A DNA stretch of 44,865 nucleotides, from NCBI GenBank assembly GCA_902539235.1, contig CACBIC010000006.1, positions 1 through 44,865 on the forward strand. The letters run 5' to 3'. Source of the DNA: an uncultured Pelagibacteraceae bacterium. Lineage in GTDB: Bacteria; Pseudomonadota; Alphaproteobacteria; Pelagibacterales; Pelagibacteraceae. Position 1 is the first letter of the stretch. Each line of letters starts with the position of its first letter. A program made the position numbers and the translations under genes. Below are positions 27,156 to 33,903 of the stretch, one piece after another. The notes under the pieces are model-generated. The model worked only from the letters and a program-made list of their open reading frames with translations, was not told the origin of the DNA and ran no database searches.

Positions 27156-27352
27156 AAAGACCACCGTTTGCAATACGATATCTAATTGTCGGTGCTATAT
27201 TGGTTGTACCGCCAATACTTAGCACTCATTACGGTACAATTTATTTGGGAAAAGATAACGGGGTTCTTTTAGGATTTTGTGTTGGAATAGTTAGTGTATC
27301 TTTTGCATGCTGGAAACTTTTTATTGATGGCTGGAGGGATGACGAGGACTAA
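27152..27352 (+). CDS. Small two-helix membrane protein (66 aa), TTG start
   Basis: The best start is a TTG at 27152, overlapping the stop of the DUF4864 gene (TTGA) and preceded at 8 nt by an AAGGA ribosome-binding site. A longer frame beginning at 27101 would read through the upstream gene and is unlikely. The product has two hydrophobic segments (YLIVGAILVVPPIL and VLLGFCVGIVSVSFACWKLF) and an acidic tail DGWRDDED. Its stop abuts the photolyase-like gene (1-nt overlap). I do not recognise a family; it may be a partner or spacer gene of the operon. Confidence 0.65.
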   Translation: MKRPPFAIRYLIVGAILVVPPILSTHYGTIYLGKDNGVLLGFCVGIVSVSFACWKLFIDGWRDDED

Positions 27353-28488
27353 TGAAATTCGAAATCTCGAGAGATGGAGCCTTAAAACAGCTCGACGCTT
27401 TTATAAATAGTGAATTAGCAAATTATAGTTTCAAAAGAAATTTTGATTTAGGACCAAAAAACAAATCAAATGTATCTTGTTTATCACCTTACATCTCTCA
27501 CAGATTAATAACCGAATATGAAGTTGCAAAGACAGTTTTAGCAAAATTTCCATATCAAAAAGTTGAAAAATATATCCAAGAAATATTTTGGAGAGTTTAT
27601 TGGAAAGGGTGGCTGGAACTTAGACCTCAAGTTTGGACTGACTTTATAGAAGATCTGAAAGGATTAAAAGAAGATGACAATTATAAAAAGGCAGTTAATA
27701 GTGAAACTCAAATTGAATGTTTTAATGATTGGGTAAAAGAGCTTAAAGACAATAACTATTTACACAATCATACAAGAATGTGGTTTGCAAGCATTTGGAT
27801 ATTTACTTTAAATCTACCTTGGCAAAAAGGCGCAGAATTCTTTATGAAGCATTTATTTGATGGAGATGCTGCCTCTAACACACTGAGCTGGAGATGGGTT
27901 GCTGGACTTCAAACTAAAGGAAAGCACTACGTTGCTCAATCATGGAATATAAGCAAGTTTACTAATAATAAATATAAGAATGTTAAATTAAATGAGAATG
28001 CTTTACCCATAACAGACAAAAGAGAATATAAATTAAATACACTCAGTTTTACTACAGAAGATAATTCAAATGAAAATTTATTTCTTTTTGAGAACGAATT
28101 AAATTTAGAAAATAAAAATTTAAAAAAATATAAAAATATTTACTTAGTTTTATTAAGTAATGGAGCTCGAAAGTTGAAGCTTGAACAAAATGTACTTGAA
28201 TATAAGTCAAAAATAATTGAGGACCAAAAAAAACGATTTGAAGATTTAAAAATCATAGATGAAGTAAAATTTAAAACTTTGGCGGGTGAAATTAACTCAT
28301 TCGATGTCATTCACCCAAGCATTGGAGAGAATTATTCTTATTTAAATACTTTAAGGAAAAAACAAAATTTAAAATTAAATTTTATTTTGAGCGAGGAAGA
28401 TAAATTTTCTTGGCAATTTTCTAATAAAGGATATTTCAATTTTAAAAACAATATTCCTAAAATTTTAACTAGTTTTAATTTACAATAA
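27352..28488 (+). CDS. Photolyase/cryptochrome FAD-binding domain protein without N-terminal antenna domain
   Basis: The 378-aa protein starts directly in the helical FAD domain of the photolyase/cryptochrome family. Features are GALKQLDAFIN, CLSPYISHRLITEYEVAK, then FWRVYWKGWLELRPQVW, NHTRMWFASIWIFTLNLPWQ and HLFDGDAASNTLSWRWVAGL, which surround FAD and DNA in photolyases. The usual N-terminal alpha/beta antenna domain (about 130 residues) is missing, and the upstream DNA encodes other proteins. After about residue 245 there is an extra domain of about 130 residues with alternating strands and helices (KNIYLVLLSNGARKL, FDVIHPSIGENYSYLNTLRK). A role in light-dependent DNA repair or light sensing is inferred. 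It converges on a DUF2256 gene. Confidence 0.8.
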   Translation: MKFEISRDGALKQLDAFINSELANYSFKRNFDLGPKNKSNVSCLSPYISHRLITEYEVAKTVLAKFPYQKVEKYIQEIFWRVYWKGWLELRPQVWTDFIEDLKGLKEDDNYKKAVNSETQIECFNDWVKELKDNNYLHNHTRMWFASIWIFTLNLPWQKGAEFFMKHLFDGDAASNTLSWRWVAGLQTKGKHYVAQSWNISKFTNNKYKNVKLNENALPITDKREYKLNTLSFTTEDNSNENLFLFENELNLENKNLKKYKNIYLVLLSNGARKLKLEQNVLEYKSKIIEDQKKRFEDLKIIDEVKFKTLAGEINSFDVIHPSIGENYSYLNTLRKKQNLKLNFILSEEDKFSWQFSNKGYFNFKNNIPKILTSFNLQ

Positions 28489-28489
28489 T

Positions 28490-28615
28490 TTATTTAGAAG
28501 AACATTTTTTTGAACAATATTTTACTTTTTCCCAATTCAGTCTCCATTTTTTTCTCCAACTAAAAGGCTTATTACAAACTGGACAAGTTTTTTTTGGCAA
28601 ATTAGTTTTTTTCAT
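28490..28615 (-). CDS. DUF2256 small zinc-ribbon-like protein (41 aa)
   Basis: A 41-residue reading frame lies between the two photolyase-type genes. It has [20 protein letters not shown] followed by YCSKKC, the full DUF2256 pattern (CPxC, then W/K/R-rich stretch, then YCSxxC). Tandem ATG codons make 28618 an equally possible start (42 aa). It overlaps the end of the DCC gene. DUF2256 proteins are tiny, cysteine-rich and typically sit beside cryptochrome/photolyase genes; their function is unknown, and metal binding is inferred from the four cysteines. Confidence 0.88.
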   Translation of the reverse strand: MKKTNLPKKTCPVCNKPFSWRKKWRLNWEKVKYCSKKCSSK

Positions 28616-28961
28616 CATTCAGAAGATGTTTATTTTTTATAAATAGTAAATAAGCAACAATTTCATAGAAGATATTTAATATGATAAACATAGGTCTTAT
28701 CTTAAATATTTTATATAAAAAATTATATTTAGGAACATTTTTCCAGATTATTAAAAAAGACTCTGCCCCATCAATTACTTTACCATCTTGTATAACATGC
28801 ATTCTTCTTAAAAGTTCTTTGTAAGATTTGGAAGTAATTTTCTGAGCATCTTCATTTGAAGTTACATCTATCCACTCAACACTGTTATCACTGTGTTTTT
28901 TGTAATGATTGATTTCGGCTCTACAAATATTACATGAATTGTTAAAAAAAACTTTAACCAT
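28602..28961 (-). CDS. DCC family thiol-disulfide oxidoreductase-like protein
   Basis: This 119-aa protein matches the DCC (DUF393) family: [19 protein letters not shown] with a CxxC active-site pair near residues 10-13, [28 protein letters not shown], and a hydrophobic C-terminal half ([20 protein letters not shown]). The usual DGxCxxC reads NNSCNIC here. These proteins are presumed thiol redox factors and are common in operons with photolyase-like genes. It overlaps the upstream photolyase by 8 nt (ATGGTTAA) and the downstream DUF2256 by 14-17 nt. Confidence 0.82.
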   Translation of the reverse strand: MVKVFFNNSCNICRAEINHYKKHSDNSVEWIDVTSNEDAQKITSKSYKELLRRMHVIQDGKVIDGAESFLIIWKNVPKYNFLYKIFKIRPMFIILNIFYEIVAYLLFIKNKHLLNDEKN

Positions 28962-30435
28962 TAGTATTTTCTTTTATAAAATTATTGGCAGCTTTAAAAA
29001 TTCTTGTTTTTCTCTCTTTGTTCATTTTTTCAGACACTCTTACCATCATTGCTAGACGAGGATTTTTTAAGAAGAATTTCTTATGTCTATCTATAAATTT
29101 CCAATATAATCCGTCCATTACATCACACCAAGGACCTTTTTTAAAATGCATCATTTTAAGAAAATAACTAGAGCCACAAATATAAGGTTTAGTTGCAAAT
29201 ATTCCGCCGTCACTAAATAATCCCATTCCATAAACATTTGGCGCCATCACCCAGTCAGATGAGTCTACAAACATTTCCATAAACCATTTGTAAACTTGTT
29301 TAGGATTTATCTCACAAAGATTCATTATGTTAGCCAATATCATTAGCCTTTCTATGTGATGTGACCAGCCATAGTTTTTAGCATTATTGATCGCATGATC
29401 TAAAGGATCTAAACCAGTATTTCCGTCATACCAAGATTTTTTCATTTTTCTTTTATGATTAAAAAAATTAGTGTTATCTAATCGTTGATCATAGTTTTGG
29501 TAAATTCCTCTCATAAACTCTCTCCAACCTATAATCTGTCTAATATAACCTTCTAAGGAATTCATAGGTATTTTATTTTCAATCTTTCTTAACTTTTCTA
29601 TTATCTCTTCTGGGGCTATTAAACCTAAGTTTATAAGTGGACTTAGTGCGCTATGAAAAACAGTATTTGATTTATCTGTTACTGCATCCTCATAATCCCC
29701 AAAAAGCTTTATTCTCTCTTTTAAAAACTCATCAAGCCACTTAGTTGCGTCTTTTCGTGTTGTTGGAAACCAAAATTTATCAGTATCTCCTGGATGATCT
29801 TTAAAATTAGAATTTATAAATTTTTTAAGAGTAATAGTTTCATTTGTTTCTTTTACCTTTGAAATTACAGGAACTTTAATAGTGTTCGGAAGTTTTTTTC
29901 TATTTTCTTCATCAAAGCTCCATTTATTACCTTTAGGAGTACCATTTTTATTCATCAATAAATTCATCTTAGTTCTTACAATTTTATAGAAATTAGCCAT
30001 GAACGGACGTTTATTTTTAGAAAGGTAATCTTTAAATTCATGCCTCTCCATTAAAAACATTGGAGACTTTACTTGATTAATTTTAAGTGAATTTTTTTTC
30101 CCTAAATTTAAAATTCTTTTTTCAAAAAATTTATCTTCAATTTCAAAAAAAGTAATTTCTTTTATCTTTTTTTCTTTAATAGTCTGCTCTAATTTTTTTT
30201 CGTAGGGTAATTTAAAATCTTTCTTAACATCTTTATATATTAAATTAAAATTTTTTGATTTTAATTCATCTTTAAATGATCTCATCGAGGACAAAAATAA
30301 TAGTATTTTTAATTTATGATGTTTTTCAAATGTACATAACCCATAGTCTTCTGCCATGAAAAAAGTGTGGTCTTTGTAATCAGAGAGATATTTTGGGTTA
30401 AAAAGTTGATTTCCTAAAATTATAAAAAGCTTCAT
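28954..30435 (-). CDS. Cryptochrome/photolyase family protein, (6-4)/FeS-BCP type
   Basis: This 493-aa protein has the bacterial (6-4) photolyase layout. The N-terminal antenna domain starts KLFIILGNQLFNPKYL, a linker follows, then the FAD domain with LNLGLIAPEEII-type helices, YIRQIIGWREFMRGIY, and YGWSHHIERLMILANIMNLC. Further on are SSDWVMAPNVYGMGLFSDGG and KPYICGSSYFLKM. Family members bind FAD and repair (6-4) photoproducts or sense light, and normally hold a [4Fe-4S] cluster. Cysteines near the expected sites are C374, C420 and C437. The usual YCxxC pair is absent (MMHFKKGPWCD instead), so the cluster may be altered or lost. It heads a minus-strand operon with DCC and DUF2256. Confidence 0.88.
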   Translation of the reverse strand: MKLFIILGNQLFNPKYLSDYKDHTFFMAEDYGLCTFEKHHKLKILLFLSSMRSFKDELKSKNFNLIYKDVKKDFKLPYEKKLEQTIKEKKIKEITFFEIEDKFFEKRILNLGKKNSLKINQVKSPMFLMERHEFKDYLSKNKRPFMANFYKIVRTKMNLLMNKNGTPKGNKWSFDEENRKKLPNTIKVPVISKVKETNETITLKKFINSNFKDHPGDTDKFWFPTTRKDATKWLDEFLKERIKLFGDYEDAVTDKSNTVFHSALSPLINLGLIAPEEIIEKLRKIENKIPMNSLEGYIRQIIGWREFMRGIYQNYDQRLDNTNFFNHKRKMKKSWYDGNTGLDPLDHAINNAKNYGWSHHIERLMILANIMNLCEINPKQVYKWFMEMFVDSSDWVMAPNVYGMGLFSDGGIFATKPYICGSSYFLKMMHFKKGPWCDVMDGLYWKFIDRHKKFFLKNPRLAMMVRVSEKMNKERKTRIFKAANNFIKENTNG

Positions 30436-30440
30436 AAGTA

Positions 30441-30458
30441 ATAAAATACATATTTTAT
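30441..30458. repeat. 18-nt perfect palindrome upstream of the photolyase gene
   Basis: ATAAAATA and TATTTTAT flank a 2-nt CA spacer. The element sits 5 nt before the photolyase start codon (minus strand), within the 84-nt divergent gap to the SDR gene. It could be an operator or a leader hairpin. Pure A/T palindromes are common by chance in such DNA, so weight is low. Confidence 0.35.
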
Positions 30459-30477
30459 TTAGATATTACACGCGTCA

Positions 30478-30495
30478 TTATTTGCATGTAAATAA
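30478..30495. repeat. 18-nt near-perfect palindrome in the photolyase/SDR divergent gap
   Basis: The sequence TTATTTGCATGTAAATAA is symmetric at eight of nine positions around a central CATG. It lies midway between two divergent genes, a suitable place for a regulator that controls both. The central GCATGT core is less AT-biased than the surroundings. No known regulator site can be assigned. Confidence 0.35.
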
Positions 30496-30519
30496 CCTTT
30501 AATAATGTTATTTTTAATT

Positions 30520-31230
30520 ATGAAAAAAGTAATTTTAGGAGCAACTGGTTCTATCGGTTCCTCTTTGGCAAAAAAATTAGTTGATAGTGGTGAAAAGGTG
30601 CACCTGGTTGGTAGAGATGAGTCTAGTGTATCGGAATTAGCAAAAAATTTGAATTCTTCATATACAGTTTGCGATGTTTTAGAGGAGAATTTCTCTGAAA
30701 AAATACTGAATGATTTAAAAGATGAGCCGATCAATGGGTTAGCTTTTTGTGTTGGATCAATAGATTTAAAACCATTAAAGTTGACAAAAAAAAGTGACTT
30801 TATGCAATCATTCAATTTAAATCTTATTTCCGCGACAGAGGTAATTAAAACCTTAGCAGATAACTTAAAAAAAAATAAAGGTTCAATTGTTTTATTTTCA
30901 ACAGTAGCCGTTAAACAAGGCTTTCCAAACCATGCAATAGTTTCATCAGCAAAAGGTGCAATAGAGGGTCTGACTTTAGCTTTAGCCGCTGAGTTTGCTC
31001 CTAATGTGAGAGTTAATTGCATTGCACCAAGTTTGACGAATTCTAAAATTTCAAATTTTTTACTTAAAAATGAAAAAGTAGCCGAAGGAATTGCTAAAAT
31101 GCACCCCATGAAAAGGATAGGTGAAGGAGGAGACTCTGCATCATTAGCTAAATTCCTTCTAACCAATGAAAGTTCATGGATTACTGGCCAGATATTAGGA
31201 GTAGACGGAGGAAGATCATCTGTCGCATAA
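30520..31230 (+). CDS. SDR family protein with degenerate catalytic residues
   Basis: The 236-aa protein has the SDR fold: ILGATGSIGSSLAKKLVDSG, FCVGSIDLKPLKL, APNVRVNCIAPSLTNSKIS and ITGQILGVDGGRS at the end. The start at 30520 (ATGAAAAAAG) places the nucleotide motif at the normal distance; an ATG at 30505 would add five residues. The catalytic triad is abnormal: the serine position is threonine (FSTVAV, residue 128). The YxxxK motif reads VSSAK, with V141 where tyrosine should be, while K145 remains. It may bind NAD(P) without classical catalysis. It is divergent from the photolyase and probably part of the same light-related group. Confidence 0.82.
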   Translation: MKKVILGATGSIGSSLAKKLVDSGEKVHLVGRDESSVSELAKNLNSSYTVCDVLEENFSEKILNDLKDEPINGLAFCVGSIDLKPLKLTKKSDFMQSFNLNLISATEVIKTLADNLKKNKGSIVLFSTVAVKQGFPNHAIVSSAKGAIEGLTLALAAEFAPNVRVNCIAPSLTNSKISNFLLKNEKVAEGIAKMHPMKRIGEGGDSASLAKFLLTNESSWITGQILGVDGGRSSVA

Positions 31231-31261
31231 CAATTTTAATGAAAACTATTAAACATCTCTT

Positions 31262-31771
31262 ATGAAAAATATTTTTATATTATTATTGAGTTTAATTTTA
31301 AGCACAAGCTTAATGGCCGCTGGAAGTGATAGTAGTAGCGGATCATCATCGTCATCCTCGTCATCCTCAAATGAAGAATCTTTATATGAAGATGCGGTAA
31401 AATTAGTTAAGAGAGCTGGAAAATTAGAAAAAAAAGATAAAACTGATAAAGCTAAAAAACTTTATGCGCAGGCTTTTGATAAATTAGAAAAAGCTCACAA
31501 ATCTGATAAAAAAAACCCAGATATTCTTAACTACATGGGATTCACAACTAGAAAAACTGGAGATTTTGAAAAGGCCGAAAAATTTTACTTAAAAGGTTTA
31601 AGTATAAAACCCAACCATAATGGTATTAATGAATATTTAGGTGAGCTTTACGTGCAAACAAATAGAATAGACAAAGCTAACGAGAGATTAGAAGTCCTAA
31701 AGAATTGCAATTGTAAAGAATATGCTGAACTTGAGTTAATTATTAAGACTAAAGGCTCAAAAGTTTATTAA
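31262..31771 (+). CDS. Exported TPR-repeat protein with polyserine linker
   Basis: This 169-aa protein has a signal peptide (NIFILLLSLILSTSLMAAGS). A serine-rich stretch follows at about residues 21-38, encoded by mixed AGT, TCA, TCG and TCC codons. The rest is a tetratricopeptide region: YEDAVKLVKRAGKLEKKDKT, AYAQAF-type helix, NPDILNYMGFTTRKTGDFEKAEKFYLKGL and EYLGELYVQTNRIDKANERL. TPR proteins act as scaffolds, here probably in the periplasm. It starts 31 nt after the SDR and converges on DUF2237 with a 4-nt overlap. Partner proteins are unknown. Confidence 0.82.
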   Translation: MKNIFILLLSLILSTSLMAAGSDSSSGSSSSSSSSSNEESLYEDAVKLVKRAGKLEKKDKTDKAKKLYAQAFDKLEKAHKSDKKNPDILNYMGFTTRKTGDFEKAEKFYLKGLSIKPNHNGINEYLGELYVQTNRIDKANERLEVLKNCNCKEYAELELIIKTKGSKVY

Positions 31772-32145
31772 GATAAATCTACAGCAAATTTTTTCAATTT
31801 TTCAATTGGTATAAGTTCCAAGGTTTTGATATTAGTTTTTTTTAAATAAACCGAACAAGCTGCGTCTTCTTCAATAGCTTTAGCGTACCAAGTTGCACAA
31901 ACACACCAGCAGTCACCATCTTTTAAACCTGGAAATCCAAATTCAGGATGAGGTGTGATCAAATCATTTCCTACCTTCTTTGACCAAAGTAGAAATTTAT
32001 CCGTTACTTTTGCACAGACAGTGTGAACCCCTCTGTCATTTTTATCTGTATTACAACATCCATCTCTAAACCAACCTGTTATTGGATCGTTAGAACACGG
32101 TTCTAAAGGCTCACCGAAAACATTTTTTTGAATTTCATTGCTCAT
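31768..32145 (-). CDS. DUF2237 family protein
   Basis: This 125-aa protein has the DUF2237 pattern: NVFGEPLEPCSNDPITGWFRDGCC near the start, DRGVHTVCAKVTDKFLLWSK, and GLKDGDCWCVCATWYAKAI. It has eight cysteines, several in pairs (GCC, CWCVC), suggesting a metal site or disulfides. No signal peptide is visible, so it is cytoplasmic. No function is established. It overlaps the upstream oxygenase-like gene by 4 nt (ATGA) and is the last gene of a minus-strand set starting at hisI. Confidence 0.85.
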   Translation of the reverse strand: MSNEIQKNVFGEPLEPCSNDPITGWFRDGCCNTDKNDRGVHTVCAKVTDKFLLWSKKVGNDLITPHPEFGFPGLKDGDCWCVCATWYAKAIEEDAACSVYLKKTNIKTLELIPIEKLKKFAVDLS

Positions 32146-32750
32146 CTTGAAAAAACATTGGCAATTTTTTTATCTATTTCTAGATTAAATGAAAATGATC
32201 TTCTTTCTCCACTTGATTTAAATGGATACGCTGTATGCATTAAATAATGTGGAAAAAGAATTACATCTCCCTCCTTTGGTTGATGATTATAAATACAATC
32301 ACTTAAAAACATCTTATTTCCGTTGATGAAATCGATTGTGCCATCGATTTTTGACTTTTTATTGCTCTTTGATACAAATTTTGGGATCTTTAAGTAACCC
32401 ACACCAGATATGTGTCCATCGTGATAATGTATAGGATTATATTCATTATTAAATTGCCTTACTATCCAAAAATTTTTAATTGTAATTTTCTTTACTTTTT
32501 TTCCAATAGTTTGAAAAATATATTTTCTTACTTCATTTGATATTGTTTTTTCCAAATTTTTTTTTACAAACATCTTTGGTAATTGAAATTCTTGTTTTAC
32601 CTGTCCAACTAACTTTTTTGAGTAATCTAGTTTTTTTAATAAACTCTTTTTATTTAAAATTTGATCTACTTCATTATTAATTTTTTTTATTAATTTATTT
32701 GAAAATTTTAATTTGGCTATTTTTGGACCGAAAGGGCTAATTACTCTCAT
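32142..32750 (-). CDS. Putative 2OG-Fe(II) oxygenase family protein
   Basis: This 202-aa protein has a double-stranded beta-helix signature in its second half. NPIHYHDGHISGVGYLKIP supplies the HxD iron motif (H-Y-H-D near residue 110). GDVILFPHYLMHTAYPF supplies the distal histidine, and GERRSFSFNLE gives the basic residue that holds 2-oxoglutarate. The first 90 residues are lysine-rich helices. This layout matches the small putative 2OG-Fe(II) oxygenases common in marine bacteria and phages. The substrate is unknown. It lies 2 nt after hisI and overlaps DUF2237. Confidence 0.78.
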   Translation of the reverse strand: MRVISPFGPKIAKLKFSNKLIKKINNEVDQILNKKSLLKKLDYSKKLVGQVKQEFQLPKMFVKKNLEKTISNEVRKYIFQTIGKKVKKITIKNFWIVRQFNNEYNPIHYHDGHISGVGYLKIPKFVSKSNKKSKIDGTIDFINGNKMFLSDCIYNHQPKEGDVILFPHYLMHTAYPFKSSGERRSFSFNLEIDKKIANVFSR

Positions 32751-32752
32751 AC

Positions 32753-33220
32753 TTAAAGTTTTGTTGGATTTGGTTGACCTTTATAAACTTTTTTAGGATC
32801 AAATTTTTTTTCTTTTTCTTTAAATTCTAATTTGATTTCTTCAGCATTTTCAATTTTTCCTAAAGGTATTGATCTATAAAAACATGATTTATATCCTACG
32901 TGACAGCTTGCTCCGTTTCCTATATCTACAGACATCCACAATGCATCCTGATCATCATCTATTCTTAAATCAATAACTTTTTGCACAAAACCGCTTGTCT
33001 TTCCTTTATGCCATATATCTTTTCTAGATCTACTCCAGTAATGGGCCTCTTTAGTTTCAATTGTTTTTTTAAGAGCTTCCTCATTCATATAGCCGTGCAT
33101 CAATAACTCACCAGAACTACTGTCAGAGGTAGTAACCGGAATAAGTCCATCTTTGTCAAATTTAGGAGATAGAAATTTTCCTTCCTCTACTTCTAATACG
33201 CTTTCTCTCTTTTTGAACAT
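32753..33220 (-). CDS. hisI: Phosphoribosyl-AMP cyclohydrolase
   Basis: The protein is 155 aa from the ATG at 33220 (MFKKRESVL). A start at 33262 would add a hydrophobic 14-residue stretch not found in this cytoplasmic family. It opens the adenine ring of PR-AMP in histidine synthesis. Motifs are LLMHGYMNEEALKKTIET, AHYWSRSRKDIWHKGKTSG, DDDQDALWMSVD and the zinc-binding ASCHVGYKSCFYR. Only the HisI activity is present; there is no HisE (PR-ATP pyrophosphatase) domain. It is divergent from folE. Confidence 0.94.
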   Translation of the reverse strand: MFKKRESVLEVEEGKFLSPKFDKDGLIPVTTSDSSSGELLMHGYMNEEALKKTIETKEAHYWSRSRKDIWHKGKTSGFVQKVIDLRIDDDQDALWMSVDIGNGASCHVGYKSCFYRSIPLGKIENAEEIKLEFKEKEKKFDPKKVYKGQPNPTKL

Positions 33221-33294
33221 TAGGGTAAAATAATGAAAAAAAGACAAAATAGCAATTTGCATTAATCAAATATGTCCTATAAAACCTTGTAACA

Positions 33295-33903
33295 ATGAAG
33301 TTAGTTAAAGACGCAGATAAAAGCTCCTCAAAAAAGCCTGAAGTTTCGGATAAACAGGCAGAAGAGGCGTTTAAAACGATTCTTAATTGGATAGGTGAAG
33401 ATCCAAATAGGGAGGGTCTAGTTGAGACACCTAAGAGAGTAGTAAAAGCTTTTAAGGAATATTTTAAAGGTTATCATCAGGATGCTGAAGCTGATTTATC
33501 TAAAACATTTGGAGACGTAGAGGGTTATGACGATATGGTAGTGGAAAAAAATATAACTCTTGAGAGTCACTGCGAGCATCATATGGCACCTATAATTGGA
33601 GTTGCGCATGTCGCCTATATTCCAAACAAAAAAGTTGTAGGATTAAGCAAATTAGCAAGAACAGTAGAAATATTTTCTAAAAGACTTCAAACTCAGGAAA
33701 GACTCACAATGCAGATTGCTAAAACTTTGATGAATTCATTAGATGCAAAAGGAGTAGCAGTTACCATTGATGCCGCTCATCAATGTATGACTATGAGAGG
33801 TGTCAAAAAGGATAAAGCGACAACAGTTACCAACTATTTTTTAGGTTCTTTCAGGGAAGACTTGGGTATTCAAAATAGATATTTAAGATATATTAAAAAA
33901 TAA
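33295..33903 (+). CDS. folE: GTP cyclohydrolase I (type IA)
   Basis: This 202-aa enzyme converts GTP to dihydroneopterin triphosphate, the first step of folate synthesis. It has NREGLVETPKRVVKAFKEYF, the zinc site LESHCEHHMAPIIG (C93 with neighbouring histidines) and C164 in QCMTMRG. VVGLSKLARTVEIFSKRLQTQ is also conserved. The first 25 residues are charged and variable. The stop abuts the acuI ATG with no gap. Folate supply is relevant to the glycine cleavage genes elsewhere in the window, but no shared control is seen. Confidence 0.97.
   Translation: MKLVKDADKSSSKKPEVSDKQAEEAFKTILNWIGEDPNREGLVETPKRVVKAFKEYFKGYHQDAEADLSKTFGDVEGYDDMVVEKNITLESHCEHHMAPIIGVAHVAYIPNKKVVGLSKLARTVEIFSKRLQTQERLTMQIAKTLMNSLDAKGVAVTIDAAHQCMTMRGVKKDKATTVTNYFLGSFREDLGIQNRYLRYIKK

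Noticed and set aside
30459..31166. 235-aa open frame on the minus strand opposite the SDR
   Set aside because: It mirrors the SDR codons, has no recognisable domain, and overlaps the start region of the photolyase; the plus-strand SDR motifs are clear.
31325..31375. Serine-coding stretch as a DNA tandem repeat or phase-variable tract
   Set aside because: The codons vary (AGT, AGC, TCA, TCG, TCC), so there is no long uniform repeat unit suited to slippage.
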